Of a stretch of DNA of 38,635 nucleotides, positions 26,203 to 33,671 are shown one piece after another. The notes under the pieces are model-generated. The model searched no databases. It saw nothing but the letters and a program-made list of their open reading frames with translations, and was not told where the DNA came from. A program made the position numbers and the translations under genes. Source of the stretch: Lachnospiraceae bacterium (GTDB lineage Bacteria; Bacillota; Clostridia; Lachnospirales; Lachnospiraceae); assembly GCA_014804615.1 (NCBI GenBank), contig JAAUZL010000003.1:27536-66170 (forward strand), given 5' to 3'. Numbering within the stretch: position 1 is the first letter of the stretch; each line of letters opens with the position of its first letter.

Positions 26203-26739
26203 ATGATTATTGAAACAGAAAGATTGATTCTAAGAGAATATACATTACAAGATTTCAATGCGTTATATGAAATAATGTCAGACGCAGAAACCATGCAGCA
26301 TTATCCTAAGCCTTTTGATAAGGAGCGAACTATGAAATGGATTGAGTGGAATCTCCAAAACTATAAGGAATATGGATTTGGTCTGTGGGCTGTTGTTTTA
26401 AAAGAAACAGGTGAGTTTATCGGCGACTGCGGACTGACAATACAGAATATTGATGGGGAATCACTGCCGGAAATAGGGTATCACATTCATAAGAACCATT
26501 GGAGGAAAGGGTTTGGGAGTGAGGCCGCAAGAGCGGTTAGAGATTGGGCATTTAGGAATACAGAATATGATTGTCTGTATTCTTACATGAAATATACAAA
26601 TATCGGTTCCTATTCTACTGCCATTGCAAACGGTATGAGGAAAGTGAAAGAATATCCCGATGAAAAGAATGAGATATCATATGCGTATGCCATAAAGCGT
26701 GAAGAATGGGAAAAGCTAAGCTGTGTTATCAATACATAA
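26203..26739 (+). CDS. GNAT family N-acetyltransferase (RimJ/RimL type)
   Basis: A 178-residue acetyltransferase of the RimJ/RimL-like Acetyltransf_3 group: starts IIETERLILREYTLQDFNAL, has FIGDCGLTIQNI, EIGYHIHKNHWRKGFGSEAA with the acetyl-CoA loop, and YSTAIANGMRKVKEY. AGGAGGG lies just upstream of the ATG. A 7-bp inverted repeat (CTGAAAA/TTTTCAG) adjoins that ribosome site and could mask it. The substrate is unknown. Confidence 0.93.
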   Translation: MIIETERLILREYTLQDFNALYEIMSDAETMQHYPKPFDKERTMKWIEWNLQNYKEYGFGLWAVVLKETGEFIGDCGLTIQNIDGESLPEIGYHIHKNHWRKGFGSEAARAVRDWAFRNTEYDCLYSYMKYTNIGSYSTAIANGMRKVKEYPDEKNEISYAYAIKREEWEKLSCVINT

Positions 26740-26779
26740 TTACGGGATAAGAGGATAAAAGAGAACGGAGAAAATATAC

Positions 26780-27439
26780 ATGTCATATCCGATGGTACAT
26801 TTAAAGGTGGCATATGAACTGCTTGCGCGATATGGGGATGGACGCATAGAGCGGCCGGGAGATTTTCTGCTTGGTTCCGTCGCGCCGGATGCGGTGCATT
26901 TCCACAATGAATATGATGTTTCGCTGAAGGAGAGAAGCCATCTATGGAAGTTTGGACCGCGCTGGGGCATAACGCTTGACAGCGAAGGCTGGCGGGATGC
27001 CATCTATAAGTTTTGGGAAGAGAACCAAAATGCTGAGAACCGGGATTTTATAGCGGGGTACTGTATACACCTCTTGACTGATTGGGAAAATGACAGAAGT
27101 ATCTGGACGCCTTTTCGGGAAAAGATGATGCGGGGCACAGAAGTTGACGAGGTACACGAGCGCTATGCAGCGGAGGCATACGGATTTGACCAATGGCTGT
27201 ATCAGACGGACAAGAATTCGCAAGAGATATGGCAGCTTTTGGAGCAGGGGCGTATCTATGGTGTAGAGGGATGTATTCTGGAAGAAGATCTTGCACGGCA
27301 GAAACGGTCGCTATTAATTGAGCAGTTTACCGGAGAGAAAGTGTATGATGTGAGTGGATATCAGTTTTGCACAAAGGAAATTATGGGAGAATTTGTGAAA
27401 AAGTGCGTGGAAGAAATGATTTTTTTACAGCAGCTATGA
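26780..27439 (+). CDS. Zinc-dependent phospholipase C family protein
   Basis: A 219-residue protein of the Zn_dep_PLPC fold. Visible features: HLKVAYELLARYG at the start, GDFLLGSVAPDAVHFHNEY and SHLW, then GYCIHLLTDWEND, together giving the His/Asp zinc ligands of the family. There is no signal peptide, so it is probably cytoplasmic and not a secreted toxin. Its base composition looks richer in G+C than its neighbours, suggesting a separate origin. The substrate is unknown. Confidence 0.85.
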   Translation: MSYPMVHLKVAYELLARYGDGRIERPGDFLLGSVAPDAVHFHNEYDVSLKERSHLWKFGPRWGITLDSEGWRDAIYKFWEENQNAENRDFIAGYCIHLLTDWENDRSIWTPFREKMMRGTEVDEVHERYAAEAYGFDQWLYQTDKNSQEIWQLLEQGRIYGVEGCILEEDLARQKRSLLIEQFTGEKVYDVSGYQFCTKEIMGEFVKKCVEEMIFLQQL

Positions 27440-27473
27440 AAATTACAATGGAAGCGATAATGGAGGTGTAGAC

Positions 27474-28334
27474 ATGAGATTAGAAAACGAAATGTACAAT
27501 CTCATTTTAGAGGTTGCGAAAAATGATGCCAGAATTAAGGCTGTTTATATGAATGGTTCCAGAATAAACGAAAATGTTTCAAAAGACATTTTTCAAGATT
27601 ATGATATAGTTTATGTCGTGGAAGAGACCCAAAGCTTTATAGAGGACAAAGACTGGATTAGGATTTTCGGGGAAATTCTTTATATGCAATATCCTGATGA
27701 AAATCCGAATTATCCAAACGATAAGAAAAATTCTTATGGCTATTTAATGCAATTTGCAGATGGAATTAGAATTGACTTAACTGTGCAGTCTGTAGATTAT
27801 GCATTACAGAATATTAAAGAGGACAAGCTCTGCAAAATTTTATTGGACAAAGAAAATATCTTACCTGAGATAGAAGAGGCTACGGATTGTCAGTATTGGG
27901 TTAAAAAGCCTACGAAAGAACAATATCTGGCGACTTGTAACGAATTTTGGTGGTGTACCAATAATATAGCAAAGGGGCTATGGCGAGAGGAAATCCCTTA
28001 TGTTCAGGATATGACAAATTATTGTGTAAGGCCTCAGCTTATTACTATGTTAAATTGGAAAGTGGGTATTTTGACAGGATGGTCTGTAAGTACCGGAAAA
28101 TCATCAAAATACTTATATAAATGGCTTTCCGAGGAAGAATGGCAAATGCTTTTATCAACTTATTTTGATGGTAATATTGAAAATGCATGGAAGTCTGTTT
28201 TGGGTATGTGTAAGCTGTTTGAAAACGTGGCACAGTTTGTTGGGGAGAAATCAGGATGGAAGTATAATGAGAAAGAGGGAGAAGCCGCCCGGTCTTTTCT
28301 GGAATACGTACATCAATCATCAAAGAATGAATGA
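27474..28334 (+). CDS. aadE: Aminoglycoside 6-adenylyltransferase ANT(6)/AadE family
   Basis: A 286-residue nucleotidyltransferase that adenylylates streptomycin at position 6, giving resistance. Family marks are AVYMNGSRINENV, DIFQDYDIVYVVEE (the two metal Asp residues in DYD), YLMQFADGIRIDLTV with the third Asp, and the C-terminal FWWCTNNIAKGLWREE and NWKVGILTGW. Length is normal and no interruption is seen. TGGAGGTG precedes the ATG. The match is to the family; the exact allele and activity cannot be stated. Confidence 0.93.
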   Translation: MRLENEMYNLILEVAKNDARIKAVYMNGSRINENVSKDIFQDYDIVYVVEETQSFIEDKDWIRIFGEILYMQYPDENPNYPNDKKNSYGYLMQFADGIRIDLTVQSVDYALQNIKEDKLCKILLDKENILPEIEEATDCQYWVKKPTKEQYLATCNEFWWCTNNIAKGLWREEIPYVQDMTNYCVRPQLITMLNWKVGILTGWSVSTGKSSKYLYKWLSEEEWQMLLSTYFDGNIENAWKSVLGMCKLFENVAQFVGEKSGWKYNEKEGEAARSFLEYVHQSSKNE

Positions 28335-28410
28335 TTGCGTTGTCTGGTTAAAAATGATATTGTAATTGCTGACAAAGTAATGGTAGTGATACATGGAGGA
28401 TAATAAACGA

Positions 28411-28908
28411 ATGAATACAGATATTGTCATAAGAAAGTATGAAGAAAAGGACGTAGCCGCCATGGTTTCCATCTGGAATGAAGTGGTGGAGGAGGGTATC
28501 GCTTTTCCTCAGGAGGAGAACCTGACCAAAGAGTCGGGAAGAGATTTTTTTGCTGAGCAGAGCTACTGCGGCGTGGCCGAGAAGCAGGGGACGGGCGAAA
28601 TTCTGGGGCTGTATATCCTGCACCCCAACAATATAGGCAGATGCGGTCACATTGCAAATGCGAGCTATGCGGTGGCCTCCGCCAGCAGAGGATTACATAT
28701 CGGGGAGAAGCTGGTAAAAGACTGTATAGAGCAGGCGCATGTTGCCGGATTTCGAGTTCTGCAGTTTAACGCTGTGGTAGCCAGCAACATACATGCAAGA
28801 CATCTGTATGAGAGAATCGGCTTTAAGCAGCTAGGGACGATCCCGAAAGGATTCCGGCTGAAAAACGGACAGTATGAGGATATCTGTCCTTACTATATCG
28901 AGGTATAA
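28411..28908 (+). CDS. GNAT family N-acetyltransferase
   Basis: A 165-residue acetyltransferase (DIVIRKYEEKDVAAMVSIWN at the start; ASRGLHIGEKLVKDC at the acetyl-CoA loop; ARHLYERIGFKQLGTIPKGF at the end, resembling the phosphinothricin/YhhY-like group). GGAGG at 28395-28399 favours the ATG at 28411 over the ATG at 28393. From here to about 30.35 kb the DNA is again richer in G+C than the preceding genes. Confidence 0.92.
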   Translation: MNTDIVIRKYEEKDVAAMVSIWNEVVEEGIAFPQEENLTKESGRDFFAEQSYCGVAEKQGTGEILGLYILHPNNIGRCGHIANASYAVASASRGLHIGEKLVKDCIEQAHVAGFRVLQFNAVVASNIHARHLYERIGFKQLGTIPKGFRLKNGQYEDICPYYIEV

Positions 28909-28932
28909 CAGAAAAGCGATGGGAGGCTGCTT

Positions 28933-29484
28933 ATGTTACAATTTTTATCTGAACTGGATGGCGGAATACTTTTATGGATTCAGGAATATCTCAGGAATCC
29001 GGTACTCACGCCGATTGTAAAAGTTATCACGACTCTGGGAAACGGCGGCGCGATATGGATTCTTCTGACGCTCCTGATACTGATGCTGCCTAAGACGCGG
29101 AAAGCAGGCTGCATGATGATGGCGGCTCTGCTCGGCACTTTGCTGATCAACAATATTCTGCTGAAAAACCTGGTCGCCCGGACCAGGCCATACGAGGTGA
29201 TAGAGGGGCTGACCTATCTGGTGCGGCGGCCGAGTGAATTTTCTTTTCCATCGGGACATGCGGGGAGTTCCTTTGCGGCGGCAGGTGTCATGCTGCGCAG
29301 GCTGCCAAAACGTTACGGTATCCCGGCGTTTGTTCTTGCGGTTTTGATTGCGCTTTCGAGGCTGTATGTGGGAGTGCATTATCCAAGCGATGTGTTGTTT
29401 GGTGTGATAAGCGGTATTCTGATCAGCTATGCGGCGGAAGCAGTTGTGGAGCGGATGTGGAAAAGGAAAAAGGAGCGCAGTTAG
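28933..29484 (+). CDS. PAP2-family membrane phosphatase
   Basis: A 183-residue membrane phosphatase of the PAP2/undecaprenyl-pyrophosphate phosphatase-like group. All three motifs are present: KNLVARTRP, PSGHAGS and SRLYVGVHYPSD. Several hydrophobic helices surround them. It probably acts on lipid phosphates or undecaprenyl pyrophosphate. GGGAGG precedes the ATG, and the radical SAM gene starts 1 nt after its stop codon, so the two are coupled. Confidence 0.93.
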   Translation: MLQFLSELDGGILLWIQEYLRNPVLTPIVKVITTLGNGGAIWILLTLLILMLPKTRKAGCMMMAALLGTLLINNILLKNLVARTRPYEVIEGLTYLVRRPSEFSFPSGHAGSSFAAAGVMLRRLPKRYGIPAFVLAVLIALSRLYVGVHYPSDVLFGVISGILISYAAEAVVERMWKRKKERS

Positions 29485-29485
29485 C

Positions 29486-30355
29486 ATGCACTTTGTAGAT
29501 GCAAAAGGAATACTATCGTCTCAGAACGGCATGAATCTTTATCGGGGATGTACCCACGGTTGTATTTACTGCGATGTCCGGAGTACCTGCTATCAGTTTA
29601 CTCATGCTGTTGAAGATATCGAGGTGAAGCAGAATGCGCCGGACCTTTTGGAGCGGGCGCTTCGCAGCAAGCGTAAAAAGTGCATGATTGGAACGGGCGC
29701 GATGTGCGATCCCTATATGCACTGCGAGGAGGAACTGCAGCTGACGAGGAAATGTCTGGAGCTGATCGACCGGTATGGGTTCGGTGTCGCAGTGCAGACA
29801 AAGTCGGACCGGATTCTGCGTGATCTGGATCTCTTGATGAGTATTCACCGCAAGGCGAAGTGTGTGGTGCAGATGACGCTGACCACCTATGATGAGGAGT
29901 TGTGCCGTATTGTGGAGCCTCAGGTCTGCACTACCAGACGGCGTTATGAAGTGCTTAAGATCCTGCAGGAGAACGGAATTCCAACGGTGGTATGGCTGTC
30001 GCCGATCCTGCCCTATATCAATGATACCAGAAAAAACATTCAGGGGATTCTGGAATATTGCAGGGATGCGGGTGTGTATGGCATCATCTGCTTCGGCATG
30101 GGAATGACCCTGCGGCAGGGCGACAGAGAGTATTATTATGCGGCGCTTGACAGACATTTTCCGGGATTGCATGAGAAATATCACCGCAGGTACGGGTATG
30201 ATTATGAGCTGCCGAGTGACCATGCAGGAGAGCTGATGGCATATTTCAGGACATTCTGTGCCGAGAATCATATAGTGAGTAATGTGGATGAGATCTTTGC
30301 ATATCTGCATGCATTTCCGGAGAATAAGGGATATGAGCAGTTGTCGTTGTTTTAG
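29486..30355 (+). CDS. Radical SAM protein (SPL/Rv2578c-like)
   Basis: A 290-residue radical SAM enzyme. The iron-sulfur motif is RGCTHGCIYCD (Cys22, Cys26, Cys29; CX3CX2C), followed by GTGAMCDPYMHCEEEL and VAVQTKSDRILRDLDLL, the layout of the SplB-like group with unknown reactions. The ATG at 29486 has AAAAGGAG upstream inside the PAP2 gene. No DNA-photoproduct specificity can be claimed. Confidence 0.9.
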   Translation: MHFVDAKGILSSQNGMNLYRGCTHGCIYCDVRSTCYQFTHAVEDIEVKQNAPDLLERALRSKRKKCMIGTGAMCDPYMHCEEELQLTRKCLELIDRYGFGVAVQTKSDRILRDLDLLMSIHRKAKCVVQMTLTTYDEELCRIVEPQVCTTRRRYEVLKILQENGIPTVVWLSPILPYINDTRKNIQGILEYCRDAGVYGIICFGMGMTLRQGDREYYYAALDRHFPGLHEKYHRRYGYDYELPSDHAGELMAYFRTFCAENHIVSNVDEIFAYLHAFPENKGYEQLSLF

Positions 30356-30368
30356 ATAAAGTTGATAT

Positions 30369-30397
30369 TTGACAATTTGACTTTCTTTTGTTATGAT
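30369..30397 (+). promoter_or_regulatory. Promoter of the attenuated MATE operon
   Basis: TTGACA (30369-30374), 17-nt spacer and TATGAT (30392-30397). Transcription would begin near 30404, leaving a leader of about 110 nt. Confidence 0.8.
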
Positions 30398-30429
30398 TCA
30401 AATTGATTACTCGGAGGGTGAGTCATTCG

Positions 30430-30456
30430 TTGGAAATGATGAGCTGGATAAGGTAA
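30430..30456 (+). CDS. Putative attenuator leader peptide, 8 residues
   Basis: A TTG-started ORF reading MEMMSWIR behind GGAGGG (30413-30418). Its stop codon TAA (30454-30456) lies in the left arm of the following terminator, so a ribosome stalled at its end would block the hairpin. In-frame ATGs at 30436 and 30439 are alternative starts. Function is inferred from geometry. Confidence 0.45.
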   Translation: MEMMSWIR

Positions 30457-30492
30457 CAGGTTGAGACACCTGTTTTCTTACCGGCTTTTTTT
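30452..30492 (+). terminator. Attenuator-type terminator before the MATE gene
   Basis: GGTAACAGGT (30452-30461) pairs with ACCTG (3068-type inner arm at 30468-30472) and TTACC (30478-30482) across a 5-nt bulge, or as AACAGGT/ACCTGTT. It is followed by GGC and T7. It ends 20 nt before the MATE start codon. Confidence 0.8.
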
Positions 30493-30512
30493 GTTGTAAG
30501 GGAGATGAGAAA

Positions 30513-31850
30513 ATGGATATGATATCTGGAAATGTCAGGCAGATTTATTTTAAGTATTTAGCTGCGGCTTTTGGGAGTGCATTAATCAGTTCCATTTATG
30601 GCATTGTGGATATGGCAATGGTGGGGCAGTATCAGGGGCCAAGCGGCACGGCAGCACTTGCCGTTGTAGCTCCGATATGGAATATTATATACAGTCTGGG
30701 ACTTTTGACAGGAATCGGAGGTTCTGTATTATTGGGCAGTGCAAAAGGAAAAGGCGATACAAAAGCCCAAAACGAATATTTTTCAGCAGCATTGATGATT
30801 ACAATAGCACTTGCAATCGTTTGCTGGGGAGCAGTTTTGTTTTTTGATACAGAAATGCTGACGATTTTTGGTGCAGAGGAAACGCTGCTGCCTTTAGCAA
30901 AAGAATATCTTATTCCCGTCAAATTTGTAGTTCCTGCTTTTCTCTTTAATCAAATGCTGGCTGCATTTTTACGAAATGATAATGCCCCTGCTCTGGCAAC
31001 AGCAGCAGTTTTAGGCGGAGGCATATTTAATATTTTCGGAGACTATTTCTTTGTATTCACTTTGGACATGGGAATACAGGGCGCAGGATTAGCAACCGCA
31101 ATAGGGGCAGTGATTACTTGTGTGGTCATGCTTTCTCATTTCTTTACACAGAAAAACAGCCTGCGTTTTGCTCTTCCGTCCTTGTTTTACAAAAAAGCGC
31201 AGCAGGTTTTGGTGACCGGCTTTTCCACCTTTTTCATTGATGTGGCAATGGGCTTTTTGACTATGCTGTTTAACCGACAGATCGTAAGATATTTTGGTAC
31301 AGATGCTTTATCTGTTTATGGTGTCATTGTGAATGTCAGCACGATCGTACAGTGCTGTGCGTATAGCGTAGGGCAGGCGGCGCAGCCCATTCTATCTGTC
31401 AATTACGGTGCGGGTAACGGGGCGCGTATAAAAGGGACACTACGGTACGCGCTATATACAGTGCTGTTTTTCAGTTTGATATGGACAATATCCGTTTGGG
31501 CAGTTCCCAATGGATTTATCCGTGTGTTTATGGCTCCGACAGAATCTGTCTGCCGGATCGCACCGTCCATTATGCGCAGCTATGGCATATCATTCCTGCT
31601 ATTGCCGCTGAATATCTTTTCCACCTATTATTTTCAGTCGTTAATGAAACCTAGTGCCTCTTTCTTTGTTTCTGTTGCACGGGGAATGGCTGTCAGCGGG
31701 ATTTTGATTTATGCTCTGCCCGCTTTGGCAGGAGCAGATTCTATCTGGTTTGCTATGCCGATTACAGAACTGTTGGTGGCAATCGTTGTTATTATTCTGA
31801 TGGTAAGATATACATCAAGTTTTGGCTTAGATAAGGGCAGTCATTTTTGA
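30513..31850 (+). CDS. MATE family efflux transporter
   Basis: A 445-residue inner-membrane protein with about 12 hydrophobic segments and MATE-type motifs (GSALISSIYGIVDMAMVGQY near residue 20; the repeated QAAQPILSVNYGAGNGARIK in the second half). It would export cationic drugs or metabolites using an ion gradient. AAGGGAGATGAG precedes the ATG. A leader peptide and terminator upstream suggest inducible expression. Its last 10 nt overlap the convergent methyltransferase gene. Confidence 0.95.
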   Translation: MDMISGNVRQIYFKYLAAAFGSALISSIYGIVDMAMVGQYQGPSGTAALAVVAPIWNIIYSLGLLTGIGGSVLLGSAKGKGDTKAQNEYFSAALMITIALAIVCWGAVLFFDTEMLTIFGAEETLLPLAKEYLIPVKFVVPAFLFNQMLAAFLRNDNAPALATAAVLGGGIFNIFGDYFFVFTLDMGIQGAGLATAIGAVITCVVMLSHFFTQKNSLRFALPSLFYKKAQQVLVTGFSTFFIDVAMGFLTMLFNRQIVRYFGTDALSVYGVIVNVSTIVQCCAYSVGQAAQPILSVNYGAGNGARIKGTLRYALYTVLFFSLIWTISVWAVPNGFIRVFMAPTESVCRIAPSIMRSYGISFLLLPLNIFSTYYFQSLMKPSASFFVSVARGMAVSGILIYALPALAGADSIWFAMPITELLVAIVVIILMVRYTSSFGLDKGSHF

Positions 31851-32620
31851 GCACATACCTGTAACCTGCGGAATGTTTCAAAACAAGTACCGTCTGGCTG
31901 TTGTGCTCTTTTCAGCATTTCTTCGATCACTTCCTTGCGGAAAGTGCTTTTAAGAGTATCGGGAATGCATTCTATAAAAGGCACAATAGCCGGTTGATCT
32001 ATCCATTTTATGATTTCATCAGAAGTTGGGAAAAACCTGTCCCGGTTTACTTCGGTAATCGTAAAATGAGAAAAACCGATTTTGGACATCAATTCTGCGT
32101 AGTGGCTTTTTGAGGGCATAAACCACGGCATTTCAAAATCTTTGAAAAACTCGATATATTTATCCTCGGTTATCTTTTTCTGTATGACAGAAAGAAAATT
32201 CGAACAGTTGCCTTCTCCTCCGAAACTCCAAAACAGGATACCATCTGCTTTTAATGCCGCAAGTGAATTCTTCAGAAGCTGATCATGGTCTTTGACCCAA
32301 TGCAGAGCCGCATTGGAAAAAATAATATCAAATTCATTAGAAAAGCACAGGCTGTTGATATCCATATGAAGAAAGGCAAGGTTATTCCGACAGAGCTTTT
32401 TTGCCGTCTGGATCATTCCCACAGATGCGTCTATTCCTAATACTTTTCCGTTTGGCACGAGCAGCGCTAACTGCTCCGTCAAATAGCCGTCACCGCACCC
32501 CAAATCTAATATTTTTTCGTTGCCCTGTAATGAAATTTCTGAAATAAGGCTTTGTCCCCATTCCTTTTGTGGGGTAGAAGCTATTTTGTATTTTTCGCCG
32601 TCAAATTCATATGTTTTCAT
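31841..32620 (-). CDS. Class I SAM-dependent methyltransferase (trans-aconitate methyltransferase-like)
   Basis: A 259-residue methyltransferase. The SAM-binding motif is ILDLGCGDGYLTEQL, followed by VLGIDAS and a later FSNAALHWVKDHD, which together resemble Tam/UbiE-like enzymes. The substrate is unknown. The start at 32620 is chosen because AAGGAG lies 8 nt upstream on the minus strand; a 19-codon extension has none. It is divergent from a LysR-type regulator with interleaved promoters, so it is the likely regulatory target. Confidence 0.9.
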   Translation of the reverse strand: MKTYEFDGEKYKIASTPQKEWGQSLISEISLQGNEKILDLGCGDGYLTEQLALLVPNGKVLGIDASVGMIQTAKKLCRNNLAFLHMDINSLCFSNEFDIIFSNAALHWVKDHDQLLKNSLAALKADGILFWSFGGEGNCSNFLSVIQKKITEDKYIEFFKDFEMPWFMPSKSHYAELMSKIGFSHFTITEVNRDRFFPTSDEIIKWIDQPAIVPFIECIPDTLKSTFRKEVIEEMLKRAQQPDGTCFETFRRLQVCAQK

Positions 32621-32644
32621 TATTTTTCTCCTTGTTTCGTTTTC

Positions 32645-32677
32645 TTGCAGTATACTTTCATTAATGGTATAATTCAA
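32645..32677. promoter_or_regulatory. Interleaved divergent promoters (lysR-type gene and methyltransferase gene)
   Basis: Plus strand: TTGCAG (32645-32650), 17 nt, TATAAT (32668-32673). Minus strand: TTGAAT (32677-32672), 17 nt, TATACT (32654-32649). Each -10 overlaps the -35 of the other promoter, so the two RNA polymerases cannot bind together. Confidence 0.7.
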
Positions 32678-32725
32678 ATATATGTAATTTATAAAATATA
32701 TAAAAAGAATTTATGGGAGGGCGAT

Positions 32726-33604
32726 GTGGAAACATTTGAAAATCTTTCAAGATATAAAATTTTTCTTGCAGTTGCCGAGTGCAAAAGCATTTCAAAGGCG
32801 GCCGCACAATTATATATCTCTCAACCGGCAGTCAGCATAACCATTAAGAAACTGGAAGAAAATCTGAATACCACTCTTTTTATCAGAAAATCAAAAGGCG
32901 TGGAACTGACAGAAAACGGGAGAAAGCTATATGAGGATGCTAAGCGGGCATTTCATATACTTTTAGATACGGAGGATAGGCTCAGGTTTCACCAGAATAC
33001 AGGTTATTTACGAATAGCCGCCAGCAATGTGTTGTGTAAACATTTTCTCATGCCTTATCTCAAAGAGTTTACAAGTTTATACCCTAATACGGATGTCTCT
33101 ATTACCTGCACGTCATCAGCGGCAGCCTGCTCCATGGTGGAACAGTGTAATATAGATTTGGCTCTTGCTGCAAAACCGGAAAACTTGGGAACAGCAGTAT
33201 ATCATTCTTTAGGAGTCATCGAATACATTTTCGTTTGTACTCCAACATACCGGGATAAATTAAATTGTAGTAATGACGAGATATTTGAACATGGCAATAT
33301 TATATTGCTTGATAAGGATAACGTTTCCCGCAGGCATCTGAACAGTTATTATGCGCAGAATAAAATTACGCCTTTGCATATCCTCGAAGTAAACGAAATG
33401 GATCTACTGATTGAATTTGCCAAAATGGGGATTGGGGTATCTTGTGTTGTGAAACAATTTGTGGAGGAAGAATTAAAGGAAGGTTCCCTGATAGAGATAG
33501 AATTGTCTAAACCGATAGCTCCTCGTGAGATCGGGTTTCTATATCAGCGGATTCGGCCGATGAATGAAAATATATTGAAATTTATCAAAGTGCAATCAGA
33601 TTGA
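32726..33604 (+). CDS. LysR-family transcriptional regulator
   Basis: A 292-residue LysR-type regulator. The N-terminal winged helix is clear (FLAVAECKSISKAAAQLYIS then QPAVSITIKKLEENLNTTLF), followed by the two-lobed effector domain. The GTG at 32726 is preceded by GGGAGGG; a longer frame to 32552 would run through the promoter and the divergent gene. It probably controls the divergent methyltransferase gene and itself. The effector is unknown. Confidence 0.93.
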   Translation: METFENLSRYKIFLAVAECKSISKAAAQLYISQPAVSITIKKLEENLNTTLFIRKSKGVELTENGRKLYEDAKRAFHILLDTEDRLRFHQNTGYLRIAASNVLCKHFLMPYLKEFTSLYPNTDVSITCTSSAAACSMVEQCNIDLALAAKPENLGTAVYHSLGVIEYIFVCTPTYRDKLNCSNDEIFEHGNIILLDKDNVSRRHLNSYYAQNKITPLHILEVNEMDLLIEFAKMGIGVSCVVKQFVEEELKEGSLIEIELSKPIAPREIGFLYQRIRPMNENILKFIKVQSD

Positions 33605-33613
33605 CGCCCTTTG

Positions 33614-33641
33614 TTGACAAATGTCGAAAAACGACTACAAT
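33614..33641 (+). promoter_or_regulatory. Promoter of the SIR2-TPR gene
   Basis: TTGACA (33614-33619), a 16-nt spacer and TACAAT (33636-33641), just after the LysR-type gene, giving a leader of about 25 nt. Confidence 0.75.
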
Positions 33642-33671
33642 AAGTAATAATAAATGCGAGGGGTGGTTGAC

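Noticed and set aside
30398-30455. Known riboswitch upstream of the MATE gene
   Set aside because: Compared by eye with guanidine, preQ1, THF, ZTP, purine and c-di-GMP cores; none matched, so a leader-peptide attenuator is preferred.
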